DNA from: Cystobacter fuscus
GTDB taxonomy: Bacteria > Myxococcota > Myxococcia > Myxococcales > Myxococcaceae
Direction: 5' to 3'
DNA: 64,000 nt
NCBI RefSeq assembly: GCF_002305875.1
Contig: NZ_CP022098.1
Span: 1,488,001 to 1,552,000 of the forward strand
The number at the start of each line of letters is the position of its first letter. Positions within the stretch are counted from its first letter, which is position 1. The notes beneath the pieces were generated by a model, which did no database searches, had not been told where the DNA came from, and saw nothing but the letters and a program-made list of their open reading frames with translations. The position numbers were made by a program, and so were the translations under genes. Of the stretch, positions 27,789 to 41,700 are shown piece after piece.

Positions 27789-28472
27789 CTACCGGGCGGC
27801 CGGGCTGGCGAGGAAGGGGCGGAGGAAGTCATCCGCTTCGGCGGTAATGCGCTCGAGCGAGGCCACCAGCTCGTGGCCGTCGTCCACCTCGACGAGCCGC
27901 ACGTGGCGCCGGCCCTGGGCCCACTCACGTGAGTAGGAAATCTCCGTGGTGGTGTCCTGCCGGCCGTGGACGAGGAGCGTGGGCACGCGCACGTCGGGTC
28001 CTCCTCCCGAGCGGGCCTCCAGCGCGTCGAGTTCATCCAGGAGGCCGGCGTGCACCTGCGTCTGCCGCTTCTGCGCGTAGTCGTGAATCTCCAACCAGCC
28101 CGTCTCGCGCCACCGGTGCAGGCCCGGCTCGCCCACCGTGCGCCGCATCTGCCGGGCGATGCTCAGGGCGGGCGCGAGCAGGACGAGCGCGCACACCCGC
28201 GCGTCCTCCTGCGCCACGTGGCACGCGGTCAGCCCTCCCATGCTGGAGCCGATGAGGATGGCCCGATCCCGCTCTCCCCCCAGGGCCTCGCGCACCGTGC
28301 TCACCATCGCGCTGAAGCTCAAGCGCTCGAGCGAGGGCTGGCGCAGGTTCAGCCGCTCCAGGTGGATGCCCTGGCGGGCATAGTGCGCGGCGAGCCTCAC
28401 GCCCTTGGCGGACTCGGGCCCCGAGGCGAAGCCGTGCAGGTAGAGCCACTTGGGTCCGGGGAGAACAGTCAT
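27789..28472 (-). CDS. YqiA/YcfP-type alpha/beta hydrolase
   Basis: 227 aa. It begins with the diagnostic [13 protein letters not shown], has the nucleophile elbow G-S-S-M-G-G, an Asp in V-H-G-R-Q-D and the His in D-D-G-H-E-L. Members of this group are small cytoplasmic esterases or thioesterases with poorly known substrates. It is divergently transcribed from the SDR gene, with only 36 bases between start codons. Confidence 0.85.
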   Translation of the reverse strand: MTVLPGPKWLYLHGFASGPESAKGVRLAAHYARQGIHLERLNLRQPSLERLSFSAMVSTVREALGGERDRAILIGSSMGGLTACHVAQEDARVCALVLLAPALSIARQMRRTVGEPGLHRWRETGWLEIHDYAQKRQTQVHAGLLDELDALEARSGGGPDVRVPTLLVHGRQDTTTEISYSREWAQGRRHVRLVEVDDGHELVASLERITAEADDFLRPFLASPAAR

Positions 28473-28508
28473 AGGGGGCGCACTCTACCCCTTGGAGGAG
28501 AAGGTGCT

Positions 28509-29315
28509 ATGCCCGTCCGTATGACGACTGCTCCCGTGGCGCTCATCACTGGTGGCTCGCGAGGCGTGGGCCGCGCGCTGTCCCTGCGGCTCGCGAAGGC
28601 GGGCTATGACATCGTGTCCACCTACCGGCGCGACGCCGAGTCCGCTTCCCTGCTCGCCCGTGACGTCGAGGCGCTCGGCCGGCGCTGCCGCACCGTCGTC
28701 GCGGATCAGCTCGAGCCCGCCAGCCTCCATGCCGCCTTCGACCTCGTGCAGCAGGAGTTCGGCGCGCTGGACGTCTTCGTGGCCAACGCCGCCTCCACTG
28801 CCTTCACGCCGCTCATGCAGATGAAGCTCCACCAGATGGACAAGACCTTCAACGTCACGGTGAAGAGCTTCCTGCTGGGCGCCCAGCGCTCCGTGCCGCT
28901 GATGGAGGGGCGCAAGGGCCGCATGGTCGCGGTGTCCGGCATGGACTCGCGCATGCCGCTGCCCTTCCATGGCTTCCTGGGCTCGATGAAGGGCGCCATG
29001 GAAATCCTGGTGAAGTACCTCGCCGCCGAGCTGGCCCCGAACGGCATCCGCGTCAACGCCGTCAATCCGGGCTACATCGACACCGACTCCAGCCGCTTCT
29101 ACATGGGCGATGCCTGGGCCACGCTCGAGGCCAAGGTGCGCGACAGCGTGCCCGTGGGCCGCGTGGCCGACGGGGACGAGATCGCCAAGGCCATCGAGTG
29201 GTTGTGCTCCGAGGGCTCCTCGTACGTGAACGGCCAGACCCTGGTGGTGGATGGCGGCCTGGAGATCAACTACGCCATGCAGTTCGCCAGCGCCCTCACC
29301 TCGTCCTCCAAGTGA
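28509..29315 (+). CDS. short-chain dehydrogenase/reductase, FabL-like, without the catalytic Tyr
   Basis: 268 aa with GGAGGAGAAGG upstream. Cofactor binding is clear (T-G-G-S-R-G-V-G at 14-21, N-A-A-S at 93-96), and S143 and K161 match the active-site Ser and Lys. The residues before the Lys read F-H-G-F-L-G-S-M-K, so there is no Tyr at the Y-x3-K position of ordinary SDRs nor at the Y-x6-K position of enoyl-ACP reductases. The late [12 protein letters not shown] is like FabL. It may be a non-classical reductase or an enzyme that has lost activity. A CCCCGG/CCGGGG hairpin (29320-29344) follows without a T-run. Confidence 0.85.
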   Translation: MPVRMTTAPVALITGGSRGVGRALSLRLAKAGYDIVSTYRRDAESASLLARDVEALGRRCRTVVADQLEPASLHAAFDLVQQEFGALDVFVANAASTAFTPLMQMKLHQMDKTFNVTVKSFLLGAQRSVPLMEGRKGRMVAVSGMDSRMPLPFHGFLGSMKGAMEILVKYLAAELAPNGIRVNAVNPGYIDTDSSRFYMGDAWATLEAKVRDSVPVGRVADGDEIAKAIEWLCSEGSSYVNGQTLVVDGGLEINYAMQFASALTSSSK

Positions 29316-29366
29316 ACCCCCCCGGCTTCGCATGGCCTCCGGGGTAGGGTAGATAGGGGACCACGA

Positions 29367-30158
29367 ATGCCCACTCGTCTGCGCCTCTATCAGGTCGACG
29401 CCTTCTCCTCCCAGGTCTTTGGCGGCAACCCCGCCGCCGTGTGTCCGCTGGATGCCTGGCTGCCGGATGAGGTGCTCCAGGCGGTCGCCGCGGAGAACAA
29501 CCTCTCCGAGACGGCCTTCGTGCTGCGCGACGAGGTGCGCGGCTGGCAGATCCGCTGGTTCACCCCCACCCAGGAGGTGGACCTGTGCGGTCATGCCACG
29601 CTGGCCGCGGCCTACATCCTCTTCACGCGTCTGGCGCCGGGCCTGGAGAAGGCCGAGTTCCACTCGCGCTCGGGTCCGCTGGTGGTGACGCAGCAGGAGG
29701 GCGAGTGGATGGAGATGGACTTCCCCTCCTGGGCGCCCGAGCCGTGCGCGGCGCCGGAGGGGCTCGCCGAGGCCCTGGGCGCCGAGCCGCGAGAGACATT
29801 GGCGACGCGCGACTTGTTGGCCGTCTTCGACACCGAGGAGCAGGTGCGCGCGCTCGCGCCGGACATGGCGAAGCTCGCCGCGCTGGAGTACTTCGGGGTG
29901 GTGGCGACGGCGCGGGGTACGGAGGCGGACTTCGTCTCGCGCTTCTTCGCGCCGCGCGTGGGCGTGCTGGAGGATCCGGTGACGGGCTCGGCGCACTGCT
30001 CGCTGGTGCCCTACTGGGCGCGCGTGCTGGGCAAGCGCCAGTTGCTCGCCCACCAGCTCTCCGCCCGCGGCGGCGTGCTCCAGTGCGAGGACCGCGGCGA
30101 GCGCGTGGGCATCGGCGGTCAGGCGGTGCTCTACCTCGAGGGCCACATCACGTTGTGA
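29367..30158 (+). CDS. PhzF-family isomerase/epimerase
   Basis: 263 aa. It starts L-Y-Q-V-D-A-F-S-S-Q-V-F-G-G-N-P-A-A-V and has the catalytic Glu48 in N-N-L-S-E-T-A-F, W-F-T-P-T-Q-E-V-D-L-C-G-H-A-T, and E-D-P-V-T-G-S-A-H-C near the end. The fold is two diaminopimelate-epimerase-like halves. PhzF itself acts in phenazine synthesis, but no phenazine genes are present, so the substrate is unknown. It probably shares a transcript with the SDR gene 51 bases upstream. Its last 11 bases overlap the convergent 200-aa gene. Confidence 0.92.
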   Translation: MPTRLRLYQVDAFSSQVFGGNPAAVCPLDAWLPDEVLQAVAAENNLSETAFVLRDEVRGWQIRWFTPTQEVDLCGHATLAAAYILFTRLAPGLEKAEFHSRSGPLVVTQQEGEWMEMDFPSWAPEPCAAPEGLAEALGAEPRETLATRDLLAVFDTEEQVRALAPDMAKLAALEYFGVVATARGTEADFVSRFFAPRVGVLEDPVTGSAHCSLVPYWARVLGKRQLLAHQLSARGGVLQCEDRGERVGIGGQAVLYLEGHITL

Positions 30159-30750
30159 GCCCCTGGGCGCGGCGGCGCTCGGTGTCCACGACCACGTCGG
30201 GCCAGGGGACGGGTTCCCAGTCAGGTAGGACCACGGACAATGCCCACTCGAGCGTCGCGGCGGGCCGGAGCGCGGGAAGGGGAACCCGGACCGCGGGCGG
30301 CGTCTCGAAAGAGGGGCCGACGTGGCAATGGAACAGGGAGTGGCCGCACGCGCCCGAGCCCATGTGCCGGTCGTCCAGATGGGCCGCCACGACGAAGGGG
30401 CCGCTGGTGACGCTCTTGCCCTCGATCATCACCGAGAGCTTGCCCAGCCGGGTGTTGGACGTGTCGGTCAGCGCGAGGAGCGTCAGGCGCGCCTCGGCGA
30501 TGTCGGGAGCGAGTTGGTGCAGTGGCTCCGACCACTCCTTGGCCTTCACGCCGCTACGCGGCGCGGCGATGTACCAATCGCGCAGGCCCGTCTCCGAGTT
30601 CTTCAAGTAGGTGAATCGATTGTTGAGTGAGGGTTCGGCGTGCTTGCGAGTGGTGAGCTGGCGCAGCACGCGGCGAATGTCACCCAGCGACGAGCCGCCC
30701 TCCGCCCGGAGCTTTCGATGTGCCTGGTGAAGCTCGAGCCAGTCGCTCAT
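30148..30750 (-). CDS. third protein of the ATPase module, 200 aa, function unknown
   Basis: I do not recognise the family. It starts M-S-D-W-L-E-L-H-Q-A-H-R-K-L-R-A, continues with a helical basic region (V-L-R-Q-L-T-T-R-K-H), then mostly strands (L-G-K-L-S-V-M-I-E-G-K). A dense His/Cys stretch follows: A-A-H-L-D-D-R-H-M-G-S-G-A-C-G-H and then F-H-C-H. With six His, one Asp pair and two Cys within 25 residues, metal binding is plausible. The start codon overlaps the stop of the 179-aa gene (ATGA), so the two proteins are made together. It is the last gene of the module, and its 3' end overlaps the convergent phzF-like gene. Confidence 0.8.
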   Translation of the reverse strand: MSDWLELHQAHRKLRAEGGSSLGDIRRVLRQLTTRKHAEPSLNNRFTYLKNSETGLRDWYIAAPRSGVKAKEWSEPLHQLAPDIAEARLTLLALTDTSNTRLGKLSVMIEGKSVTSGPFVVAAHLDDRHMGSGACGHSLFHCHVGPSFETPPAVRVPLPALRPAATLEWALSVVLPDWEPVPWPDVVVDTERRRAQGLTT

Positions 30751-31286
30751 CGCTTCTCCAGCAGAGATGCGCGGTAGCTGAGCACAACTGTCCTCGCATC
30801 CCGTGGAATCCCGTTCGCGCGCCACCGTGAGAGCCACTCTTCAGGAGAAGCGCCGTTCTCGGCTTCAAAAGCCTGGCGCTCCGCCTCCACGTCGACTTCG
30901 GCGAGCCTCTCGGGGTCGGGATCGCTGCCTCGAATCCAGCTCGCCAGGCTCGGTGCCTCACGGAGCGCGCGCGTACCATCGCCGTCTCGCAGAAGGAACA
31001 ACACGACGGGGTGCTTGCGCCGCGGCTCGAGCAACTGATCGCGAGTCCCATCGAGTTCCTCGATCGCAGCCCTCTCGTTTACTGGGGTCAGCAGCACCAG
31101 GGCGTCTGGACGTTGACGCGCTTCCGCCACTGAATCCGTGCGCACGGACATATCGGCACCCGCGATCGATTCGACTTCATCGACGAGCCAGTCACGTGTC
31201 CCGAGATCTGGGTAGTACACGACGACGATGCCGTCCCCGCCATCACGCTGAATCGCGTTTGCAATGCTCGCTACGGGATTATTCAT
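30747..31286 (-). CDS. second protein of the ATPase module, 179 aa, function unknown
   Basis: It has an alternating strand/helix Rossmann-like pattern: G-I-V-V-V-Y-Y-P-D, then D-A-L-V-L-L-T-P-V-N-E-R, then H-P-V-V-L-F-L-L-R-D-G. A charged C-terminal part rich in Glu and Trp follows (E-E-W-L-S-R-W-R). There is no Walker motif and no signal peptide. The sequence could be a sensor or an inactive nucleotide-binding domain; I cannot name the family. It starts eight bases after the ATPase stop and overlaps the 200-aa gene by four bases. Confidence 0.8.
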   Translation of the reverse strand: MNNPVASIANAIQRDGGDGIVVVYYPDLGTRDWLVDEVESIAGADMSVRTDSVAEARQRPDALVLLTPVNERAAIEELDGTRDQLLEPRRKHPVVLFLLRDGDGTRALREAPSLASWIRGSDPDPERLAEVDVEAERQAFEAENGASPEEWLSRWRANGIPRDARTVVLSYRASLLEKR

Positions 31287-31293
31287 GGACAGC

Positions 31294-32403
31294 TCAGATC
31301 AGGAACCGGACAATGGGGTGCGGTCGCATGACAGGCTGTCCGTTCTCGTGCCGCTCCAGAAGAACGCCATGCGCGAGCATCCGGAGTTTCTGATCGAGCG
31401 CCATGTCGCGCCCGTCTGTGCCATCGACTTGGCGAAGTGCGGCGTCATCTCCTGGAGTCAACAATCGACGAAAGCTCTCACGTTGATCCGCGACTGCTTG
31501 TGCGACATGGGAGAGTGTTGGCCAGTCTGCGCTGTCGGTCACGCGGGCGTAGGATGCTGCATCCGCGAGGAGTTGAAGGAACGAACGTGGAATTCCTCCG
31601 CTCCACTGTGCGCACTGGTCGAGAACTCCCCCTGGCTGGCCAAAGTCGGTTGGAGCCTGTGCGATTGCCTCTTGGTCTAGCTGTAATCGGCGTATCGCCA
31701 CAGTGCGGAGAAACGCGACTCCCTCGGACCCTGCTGTGCCCTCAATTTCGACAGGCGGTACGACAATTAGCTTCTCTCCTGGACCGATAACTGTCTCGGC
31801 CCCCGGACCATAAGCGGCATGCCAGGGCACGACGACGACAAGCTCGACTTCTGTTTTAAAGAGCAGACGCTGGAGGGCATCGAAAACAAGCTGGGCGGGA
31901 GCAGGTGGTGTTTTTTCAAGCCCATCGATGAGCAGCGCGACGTGGCCTAGAGTGCTTTTCTGATTGACTTCTCGTATGATAAGAACCGCGAGATCCTCAG
32001 CGTTTCTCTGCTGCGATACTTCGCCGCCCAGTGGAGCATTTCTGGTCGCTAGCTCGAGTTCATTGAGCAGTTTCGGACTGATCTCTATCTTGTAGATATG
32101 TTGTGCGCCCCGAGCGATCACATCTGCGATTTGAAGCAGTGCACGTTCGGCCGTCAGGGTCCGCATGTTTTCAACGCGGTCAAGAGGGATGCGGCAGACG
32201 AAGCGGCTGGTTGCGAGCGCTTGTACCGCGAATGCCAGTTCCGTGCTTTTCCCGACGCCGACAGGACCCACCACGAGCAGCGGTGAGCGCCCGGCGAGAA
32301 TCCAGTCGGCGATTCGAGGAGCCCCCACGGGCCGGGGAACGTACGCCTCGTTACCCGGGTTGAGTGGGCGGTTGGGGGCGAGTCGTGACCAGTCGGGGAT
32401 CAA
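31294..32403 (-). CDS. P-loop ATPase of the three-gene module (AAA/STAND-like)
   Basis: 369 aa from a TTG start with AGGAG six bases upstream; no in-frame ATG matches it as well. It begins R-P-L-N-P-G-N-E-A-Y-V-P-R-P, then Walker A G-P-V-G-V-G-K-S-T-E-L and Walker B A-L-L-I-D-G-L-E-K. A later V-V-V-P-W-H-A-A-Y strand and a helical C-terminus suggest an AAA/STAND-type ATPase of the kind found in signalling or defence modules. No fused effector domain is present, so effector function may sit in the two downstream proteins. The codon choice and lower GC, compared with plsC and phzF, hint at transfer. Confidence 0.85.
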   Translation of the reverse strand: MIPDWSRLAPNRPLNPGNEAYVPRPVGAPRIADWILAGRSPLLVVGPVGVGKSTELAFAVQALATSRFVCRIPLDRVENMRTLTAERALLQIADVIARGAQHIYKIEISPKLLNELELATRNAPLGGEVSQQRNAEDLAVLIIREVNQKSTLGHVALLIDGLEKTPPAPAQLVFDALQRLLFKTEVELVVVVPWHAAYGPGAETVIGPGEKLIVVPPVEIEGTAGSEGVAFLRTVAIRRLQLDQEAIAQAPTDFGQPGGVLDQCAQWSGGIPRSFLQLLADAASYARVTDSADWPTLSHVAQAVADQRESFRRLLTPGDDAALRQVDGTDGRDMALDQKLRMLAHGVLLERHENGQPVMRPHPIVRFLI

Positions 32404-32493
32404 CGTGGGCTCCTGCCTTCATTCTCGCTCGATCGCGTTCGTCTCTCGTATCCGACGGGCTTGGGCGGAGCCAAGGTGTTTCGCCGCCTGGGC

Positions 32494-33249
32494 TCAGGCC
32501 ACCCGTTGCTCGGGCGCCTCGCCCTGCTTCGCGCTCAGGCCCAGCGCCTCGAGGTGCATGTCGCGCACGCGTCCGGCCAGCTCCACCGGATCCTCCCCGA
32601 GTGCCTGCGCCAGCACCGGCGGCAGCACGCGCACCCGCACCCGGGCACTCGCCCCCATCAACGGCCCGTCCCCCGCGATGACGTCCGTCGTGCCCTCGAT
32701 GACCACCGGCACCACGGGCACCTGCTCCGCGATGGCCAGTTGGAAGGCGCCGCGCTTGAAGGGCAGGGGCTCGCGCGTGCGTGCGTAGGTGCCCTCCGGG
32801 TAGATGAACACCGCCACCCCCCGCCGCAGCCACCCGCGGCAGTCCTCCAGCATCCGCTCCATCGCCTGGGGATGGCCCCGCTTCACCGGGATGTACTCCA
32901 TCAACTGCATCAGCCACCCGACGCACGGCGTGCGGAAGACCGCCTCCTTGGCGACGAACTTGAACGGGTGGTTGAGCCCCATGGACGCGAGGATGTCCGA
33001 CGCGGACTGGTGGTTGGCCACGAGCACCGAGGGCCCCGGGGGCAGGTGCTCACGGCCCTCGATGCGCACCCGCCAGCCCGGCCACGACAGGTAGAGCACG
33101 TGGCACCAGCCGCACACGAAGGCGTGCAGCGCGTTGCGGTTCCGGTCGAAGGGCCAGGTGACGAGCCAGATCAGCGCTCCGATCGCCGTACAGAACGGGG
33201 CGGTGCTCAGGAAGACGAGCCAGAACCACAGGGTGGCCAGGTACCTCAT
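32494..33249 (-). CDS. plsC: 1-acyl-sn-glycerol-3-phosphate acyltransferase
   Basis: 251 aa from M-R-Y-L-A-T-L. An N-terminal membrane helix is followed by the acyltransferase motifs N-H-Q-S-A-S-D (His and Asp catalytic), V-A-K-E-A-V-F and P-E-G-T-Y-A-R. It makes phosphatidic acid from lysophosphatidic acid at the inner membrane, an essential step in phospholipid synthesis, although bacteria often have several PlsC-like proteins with different lipid substrates. It is divergent from sbcD, with about 255 bases between starts. Confidence 0.93.
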   Translation of the reverse strand: MRYLATLWFWLVFLSTAPFCTAIGALIWLVTWPFDRNRNALHAFVCGWCHVLYLSWPGWRVRIEGREHLPPGPSVLVANHQSASDILASMGLNHPFKFVAKEAVFRTPCVGWLMQLMEYIPVKRGHPQAMERMLEDCRGWLRRGVAVFIYPEGTYARTREPLPFKRGAFQLAIAEQVPVVPVVIEGTTDVIAGDGPLMGASARVRVRVLPPVLAQALGEDPVELAGRVRDMHLEALGLSAKQGEAPEQRVA

Positions 33250-33504
33250 TCTCGGTGTCTCGCGGTCAGCAGGGGGCACATCCGCCCCCCGGCAGCGGGA
33301 GGCGGCGCGTCATGATGCCCGCCCGGACGCCACTCCGCACGTCCGAAGCCGCCTGCCCGCCTGCTCCTCGCGGGAGAGAACGGGGGAGGGGCACTCCGCA
33401 TTTGGCTCCACGCACGCCAACGGGCACACTGGCGCGGCCTGAACGTGCGAGCAGGCAGGGGCTCTCCCGTCCCGCTCGCATCGCTCCTGGAGGGGTACGC
33501 ACGG

Positions 33505-34751
33505 ATGCGCCTGCTGCACACGTCGGACTGGCACCTGGGTCACTCACTGTACGACACCTCGCGCGAGGCCGAGCACGCGGCCTTCCTCGCGTGGTTGCTC
33601 GACACCCTGGCGGCACGCGAGGTGGACGCGCTGCTCGTGGCCGGTGACATCTTCGACACCTCCAACCCCAGCGCCGAGGCCCAGGCCGCCTGGTACGAGT
33701 TCGTCGCCCAGGCCCGCCAGCGCTGCCCGAAGCTGGACGTCGTCGTCATCGGCGGCAACCACGACTCGGCGGCGCGGCTGGATGCGCCGGACCCCCTGCT
33801 CACCGCGCTCGGCGTGCGCGTGGTGGGTGGCCTCACTCGCTCCCGGGATGACCGCGGCCTGGAGCGGCTGCTGGTGCCGCTGCACGATGCCCGGGGCCAG
33901 GTGGGCGCGTGGGTGGCGGCGGTGCCCTACCTGCGGCCCGCGGACCTCCCCTTCCTCCCAGACGAGGTGGGCGACCGGCTCATCGAGGGCGTGCGCGCGG
34001 TGTACGCCGAGGTGCTCGATGGCGCGCGGGCGCGGCGCGAGTCCGGACAGGCGCTCGTGGCCATGGGCCATTGCTACATGGTGGGCACCGAGCTGAGCGA
34101 GCTGAGCGAGCGCCGGATCCTCGGCGGCAACCAGCACGCGCTCCCAGTGGACCTCTTCCCCGAGGACATGGCGTACGTGGCGCTCGGGCACCTGCACAAG
34201 GCCCAGCGCGTGGGTGGTCGCGAGGGAGTGCGCTACAGCGGCTCGCCCCTGCCCCTGTCCCTGTCCGAGGCGAGCTACGTGCACCAGGTGCTGCTCGTGG
34301 AACTCGAGGGTGAGCACCTCGCCTCCGTGGAGTCCGTGCGCGTGCCCCGTCAGGCGGAGATCCTCCGGGTGCCCGAGCGCGGCGCGCCCGCGATGGACCT
34401 CGCCACCGTGGTGAAGGCGCTCCAGGCCCTGCCCTCCGCCGAGGCCGGAATGGTGGAGTGGAAGCGCCCCTATCTGGAGGTGTGCGTGGAGCTGCCCAGG
34501 CCCGAGCCCGCCCTGCGCCGGCAGGTGGAGGCCGCGCTGGAGGGCAAGGCCGCGCGGCTGGTGAAGATCACTCCCCAGTACACCGGCACGGGCCTGGCGC
34601 TCGCCGAGTCGCGGCCCGGGCCCTCGCTCAAGGATCGCACCCCCGAGGACGTGTTCCACGCCCGCTACGCCCAGGACTACTCCGAGCCCCTCGCTCCCGC
34701 GCTGCTCGAGGCCTTCCACGAGCTGCTCACCCAGGTGCAGGAGGACGCGTC

Positions 34752-34755
<4 letters not shown>
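33505..34755 (+). CDS. sbcD: SbcD nuclease subunit
   Basis: 416 aa. The phosphoesterase motifs are intact: D-W-H-L-G-H at the N-terminus, A-G-D-I-F-D, G-G-N-H-D, M-G-H-C-Y and G-H-L-H-K. SbcD carries the Mn-dependent nuclease site of the SbcCD complex, which opens hairpins and trims blocked or broken DNA ends. The TGA overlaps the sbcC ATG (ATGA, 34752-34755), so the two subunits are co-translated. Confidence 0.97.
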
Positions 34756-38537
<3,782 letters not shown>

Positions 38538-38560
38538 AATGGTAGTGGATGAATCCCCCT

Positions 38561-38577
38561 CCCCGGATTGTCCGGGG
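38561..38577. terminator. hairpin after sbcC
   Basis: Arms CCCCGGA and TCCGGGG pair perfectly around TTG, 24 bases past the sbcC stop. There is no T-run, so it is at best a weak terminator or an mRNA end protector. The following 220 bases up to the next start are less GC-rich and probably hold the promoter of the large lipoprotein gene, but I cannot place the boxes. Confidence 0.4.
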
Positions 38578-38797
38578 TGAGACTCAGATTGGGACGATGG
38601 GAAAATTCTTCGACCCTTCTGCACTCTTCAGGAGTGAACGCCTCTGTCGCATCTGCACAGCAGGGGGCGGAGTTTCGTACTCTTCTGTTTCCGTGCGGGC
38701 CGGCGTATGGAACAGGAGGGCAGGTTACACAATCACCCACTAGGCAACAGACAACCCCATTCCCAAATTCGCCCCCCCTTCCCCCGTGAGGCTGTTC

Positions 38798-41700
38798 ATG
38801 AGAGCCCCTAAACGTTTACTCGCGGCCGCCCTGGTCGCATTCCTCGCTGGTTGTCCTCAGCCGCCGACCACGGAGCCCGATCCGGATCCCACTGGTGACG
38901 GTGGCACCTCCGATGGTGGCCCCACCACTCCCGACGACGGTGGCACCGACGGCGGCGACGTCCAGCAGCCGACGGACGATCCCTTCGAGAAGCCCCCAGG
39001 TCCCCTCAATCCGACCAACAAGACGATCGACACCGACTGTGACGGTCTGTCGGACGCGGAGGAGTGGGGCAACATCTACGCGGGCGACAAGCGCACCGAC
39101 CCGGACAAGTGGGACACGGACGGCGACGGCCTGCGCGATGGTGTGGAAGCCGCTCGCACCACCACCCTCAACCCGCTCCCGCTGTGCGCCTCGCTCTTCA
39201 TCGCGGACGCGGATCCCACGAGCCGCACCAACCCGACCAATCCGGACACGGACGGCGACGGCATCCTGGACGGCGTGGAGGACCGCAACCGCAACGGCCG
39301 GCTGGACCCGGGCGAGACGGATCCCGCCAACCGGGACTCGGATGGTGACGGCCTGTCGGACAGCGAGGAGGACACCAACAAGAACGGCATCGTGGAGGCG
39401 GGCGAGACGGATCCCCGCAAGCGCGACACGGACGGCGACGGCCTGTCGGACTTCGTCGAGCTCAAGAACAGCAAGACGGATCCGCTCAACGCCGACATGG
39501 ACGGCGACACCTGCGTGGACGGGCAGGAGGACCGCAACGGCAACGGCCTGGTGGATCCGGGCGAGACGGACCCGAAGAAGGCTGGCGACTGCGGCGGGGC
39601 CACGGGCACGGACACGGACGGTGACGGCATCTCGGACGAGGTCGAGCAGGCCAATGGCACCGACTGGCGCAACGCGGACACGGATGGTGACGGGCTGCGC
39701 GATGGTCAGGAGGACCGCAACCGCAATGGCCGGGTGGACCTGGGCGAGACGGATCCCCGCTCGAAGGACTCGGACTGCGACGGGCTGTTGGATGGACCCA
39801 ACCAGGGCACCTTCCTGGGCGAGGACCTGAACGCCAGCGGTGGGCGCGACTCGGGCGAGACGGACCCCACCAACCGCGACACGGACGGAGATGGTCTGGT
39901 GGATGGCGTGGAGCGTGGCGTGGCCACCAACGCGGCGCCCATCACCACCTGCGGCTATGTCGGCGACCTGGACCCGGGCACCAAGACGAACCCCACCAAC
40001 GCGGACAGCGACGGCGATGGCATCGCCGACGGCGCCGAGGACTCCAACCAGAACGGCCGCGTGGATCCGGGCGAGCTCGACCCGAGCAATGGCGCGGACG
40101 GCACCGGCACTTCTCCCGCGGGCCAGGCGTGCTCCGCGCAGAACCTGCGTCAGGTGACCTTCAAGGAGGACAACGGCAGTGACATCCGCCTGGCGCTCCG
40201 CCCCACCTTCAATGAGGTGAAGACGATCTCCTCGGGCAACGTCAAGGGCTACATCGGCTTCGACAACACCAACAAGGTGGCCTTCATCGCCTACAAGCGT
40301 GGCCAGGCGGGCACCTCCACCACGGCGGCGGGCGACGAGCTGTTCGTTCGTGGCCAGTTGAATCCCTCGGTGACGGAGACCACGCAGACGTTCACGACCT
40401 GGGACGGTCATGCCGCCGTGCAGGGCAACTACGAGCAGTCGGTGACCACCACCCTGGGTGCCTACACCAACGCGGTGGCCAACGTCATCGTCGGCTCGGG
40501 GGCGGGGACGCTCTCCGGTGGCACGGACGTGTCGGGTCCGTTCAAGATCCAGGCGCAGTACGTGCACCGCTCCAACTCGAGCGTGCTCGTGGTGCTGGCC
40601 ATCACTCCCAAGGCCCGCTTCGTGGAGCCGGGGGTGTTCGTCATGAGCGACACCGCGGGTGGCACGGCGCTGGCCCAGTTCGGTGACGCGGACGCGGTGC
40701 AGTGCGAGACCTTCGCCTCCGCCGGCAGTGGCCCCACGGACTTCCTGTTCGTGGTGGACGACAGCGGCTCCATGGCCTCGTCCCAGACGGCGCTGGCCAA
40801 CGCGGCCAATGCCGTGGCCTCGCGATTGGGCAACTCGCAGCTCGACTGGCGCATCGCCCTGGTCACCACTTCCTACGGTGCGACCTACAGCAACAACCGC
40901 AACATCTTCCGGGGCTTCACCCGGGACATCAACCAGTTCAAGGCCTGGCTGGATCAGAACGCCGCGTGCCCGGACACCACGCAGGGTTGCTGGATTGGTG
41001 TCAACGGCATCGCCGACGAAGTCCACCTGAGGCCGGCGCGCAAGGCGGTCAACGACATGACCGCCGCCAGCACGACGGATCCCAACAAGAAGTACCGCAC
41101 TGGCGCCCGCCTGGTCGTCATCATCCTCACGGACACGCGCGATCAATCCACGGATGATGCCGTGGCCGGGTCTGGGAACACGCTCCCGGAGTTCATCAAC
41201 TACTTCAAGAGCGGCAACCCCACGGGCGCTGCCATCCAGATGCACGGCATCATCTGCGATCCCGCCGACAGCGCCACCCGGTGCAACAGCCAGGAGGATC
41301 ACCTCATCCCGGTGCACAAGGACGCCATCCAGGCGTTGGGTGGCATCGTGGGCAGCATCCGCACCGCGACGGGCATCCAGACGGCCATCAACAGCATCAT
41401 GGACAGCGTGATCGGCTCCGCGGGCTACAAGACGCTCAAGCCGCCCATCGGCGCCTCCGTGCGCGTGGCGCTGGCGAAGGTGCGTGACTCCTCGAAGTGC
41501 AACCCGAGCGACCTGCCGCGCAGCCGCACGGATGGCTTCGACGTGGACGGCCGCAGCCAGGCCCTGTCCTTCTATGGTGCGTGTCGTCCGCCCGAGACGG
41601 GCACCACCCTGGGCGCCATCTCCTACCGCTACTGGAGCGACCTGACGGCCAACACGGATGGCAACCAGCCGCCCTGCTATAGCGACACGGGGTACTACGA

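Noticed and set aside
39020-40090. Recurring GACACGGACGGCGACGG-like units that could look like a CRISPR array
   Set aside because: They lie in frame within the lipoprotein gene, encode D-T-D-G-D-G, and are unevenly spaced without distinct spacers.
38816-41317. 833-codon frame on the minus strand across the large lipoprotein gene
   Set aside because: The repeats A-V-A-V-R-V are the mirror of the Asp-rich calcium repeats of the real gene; no start site or family fits.
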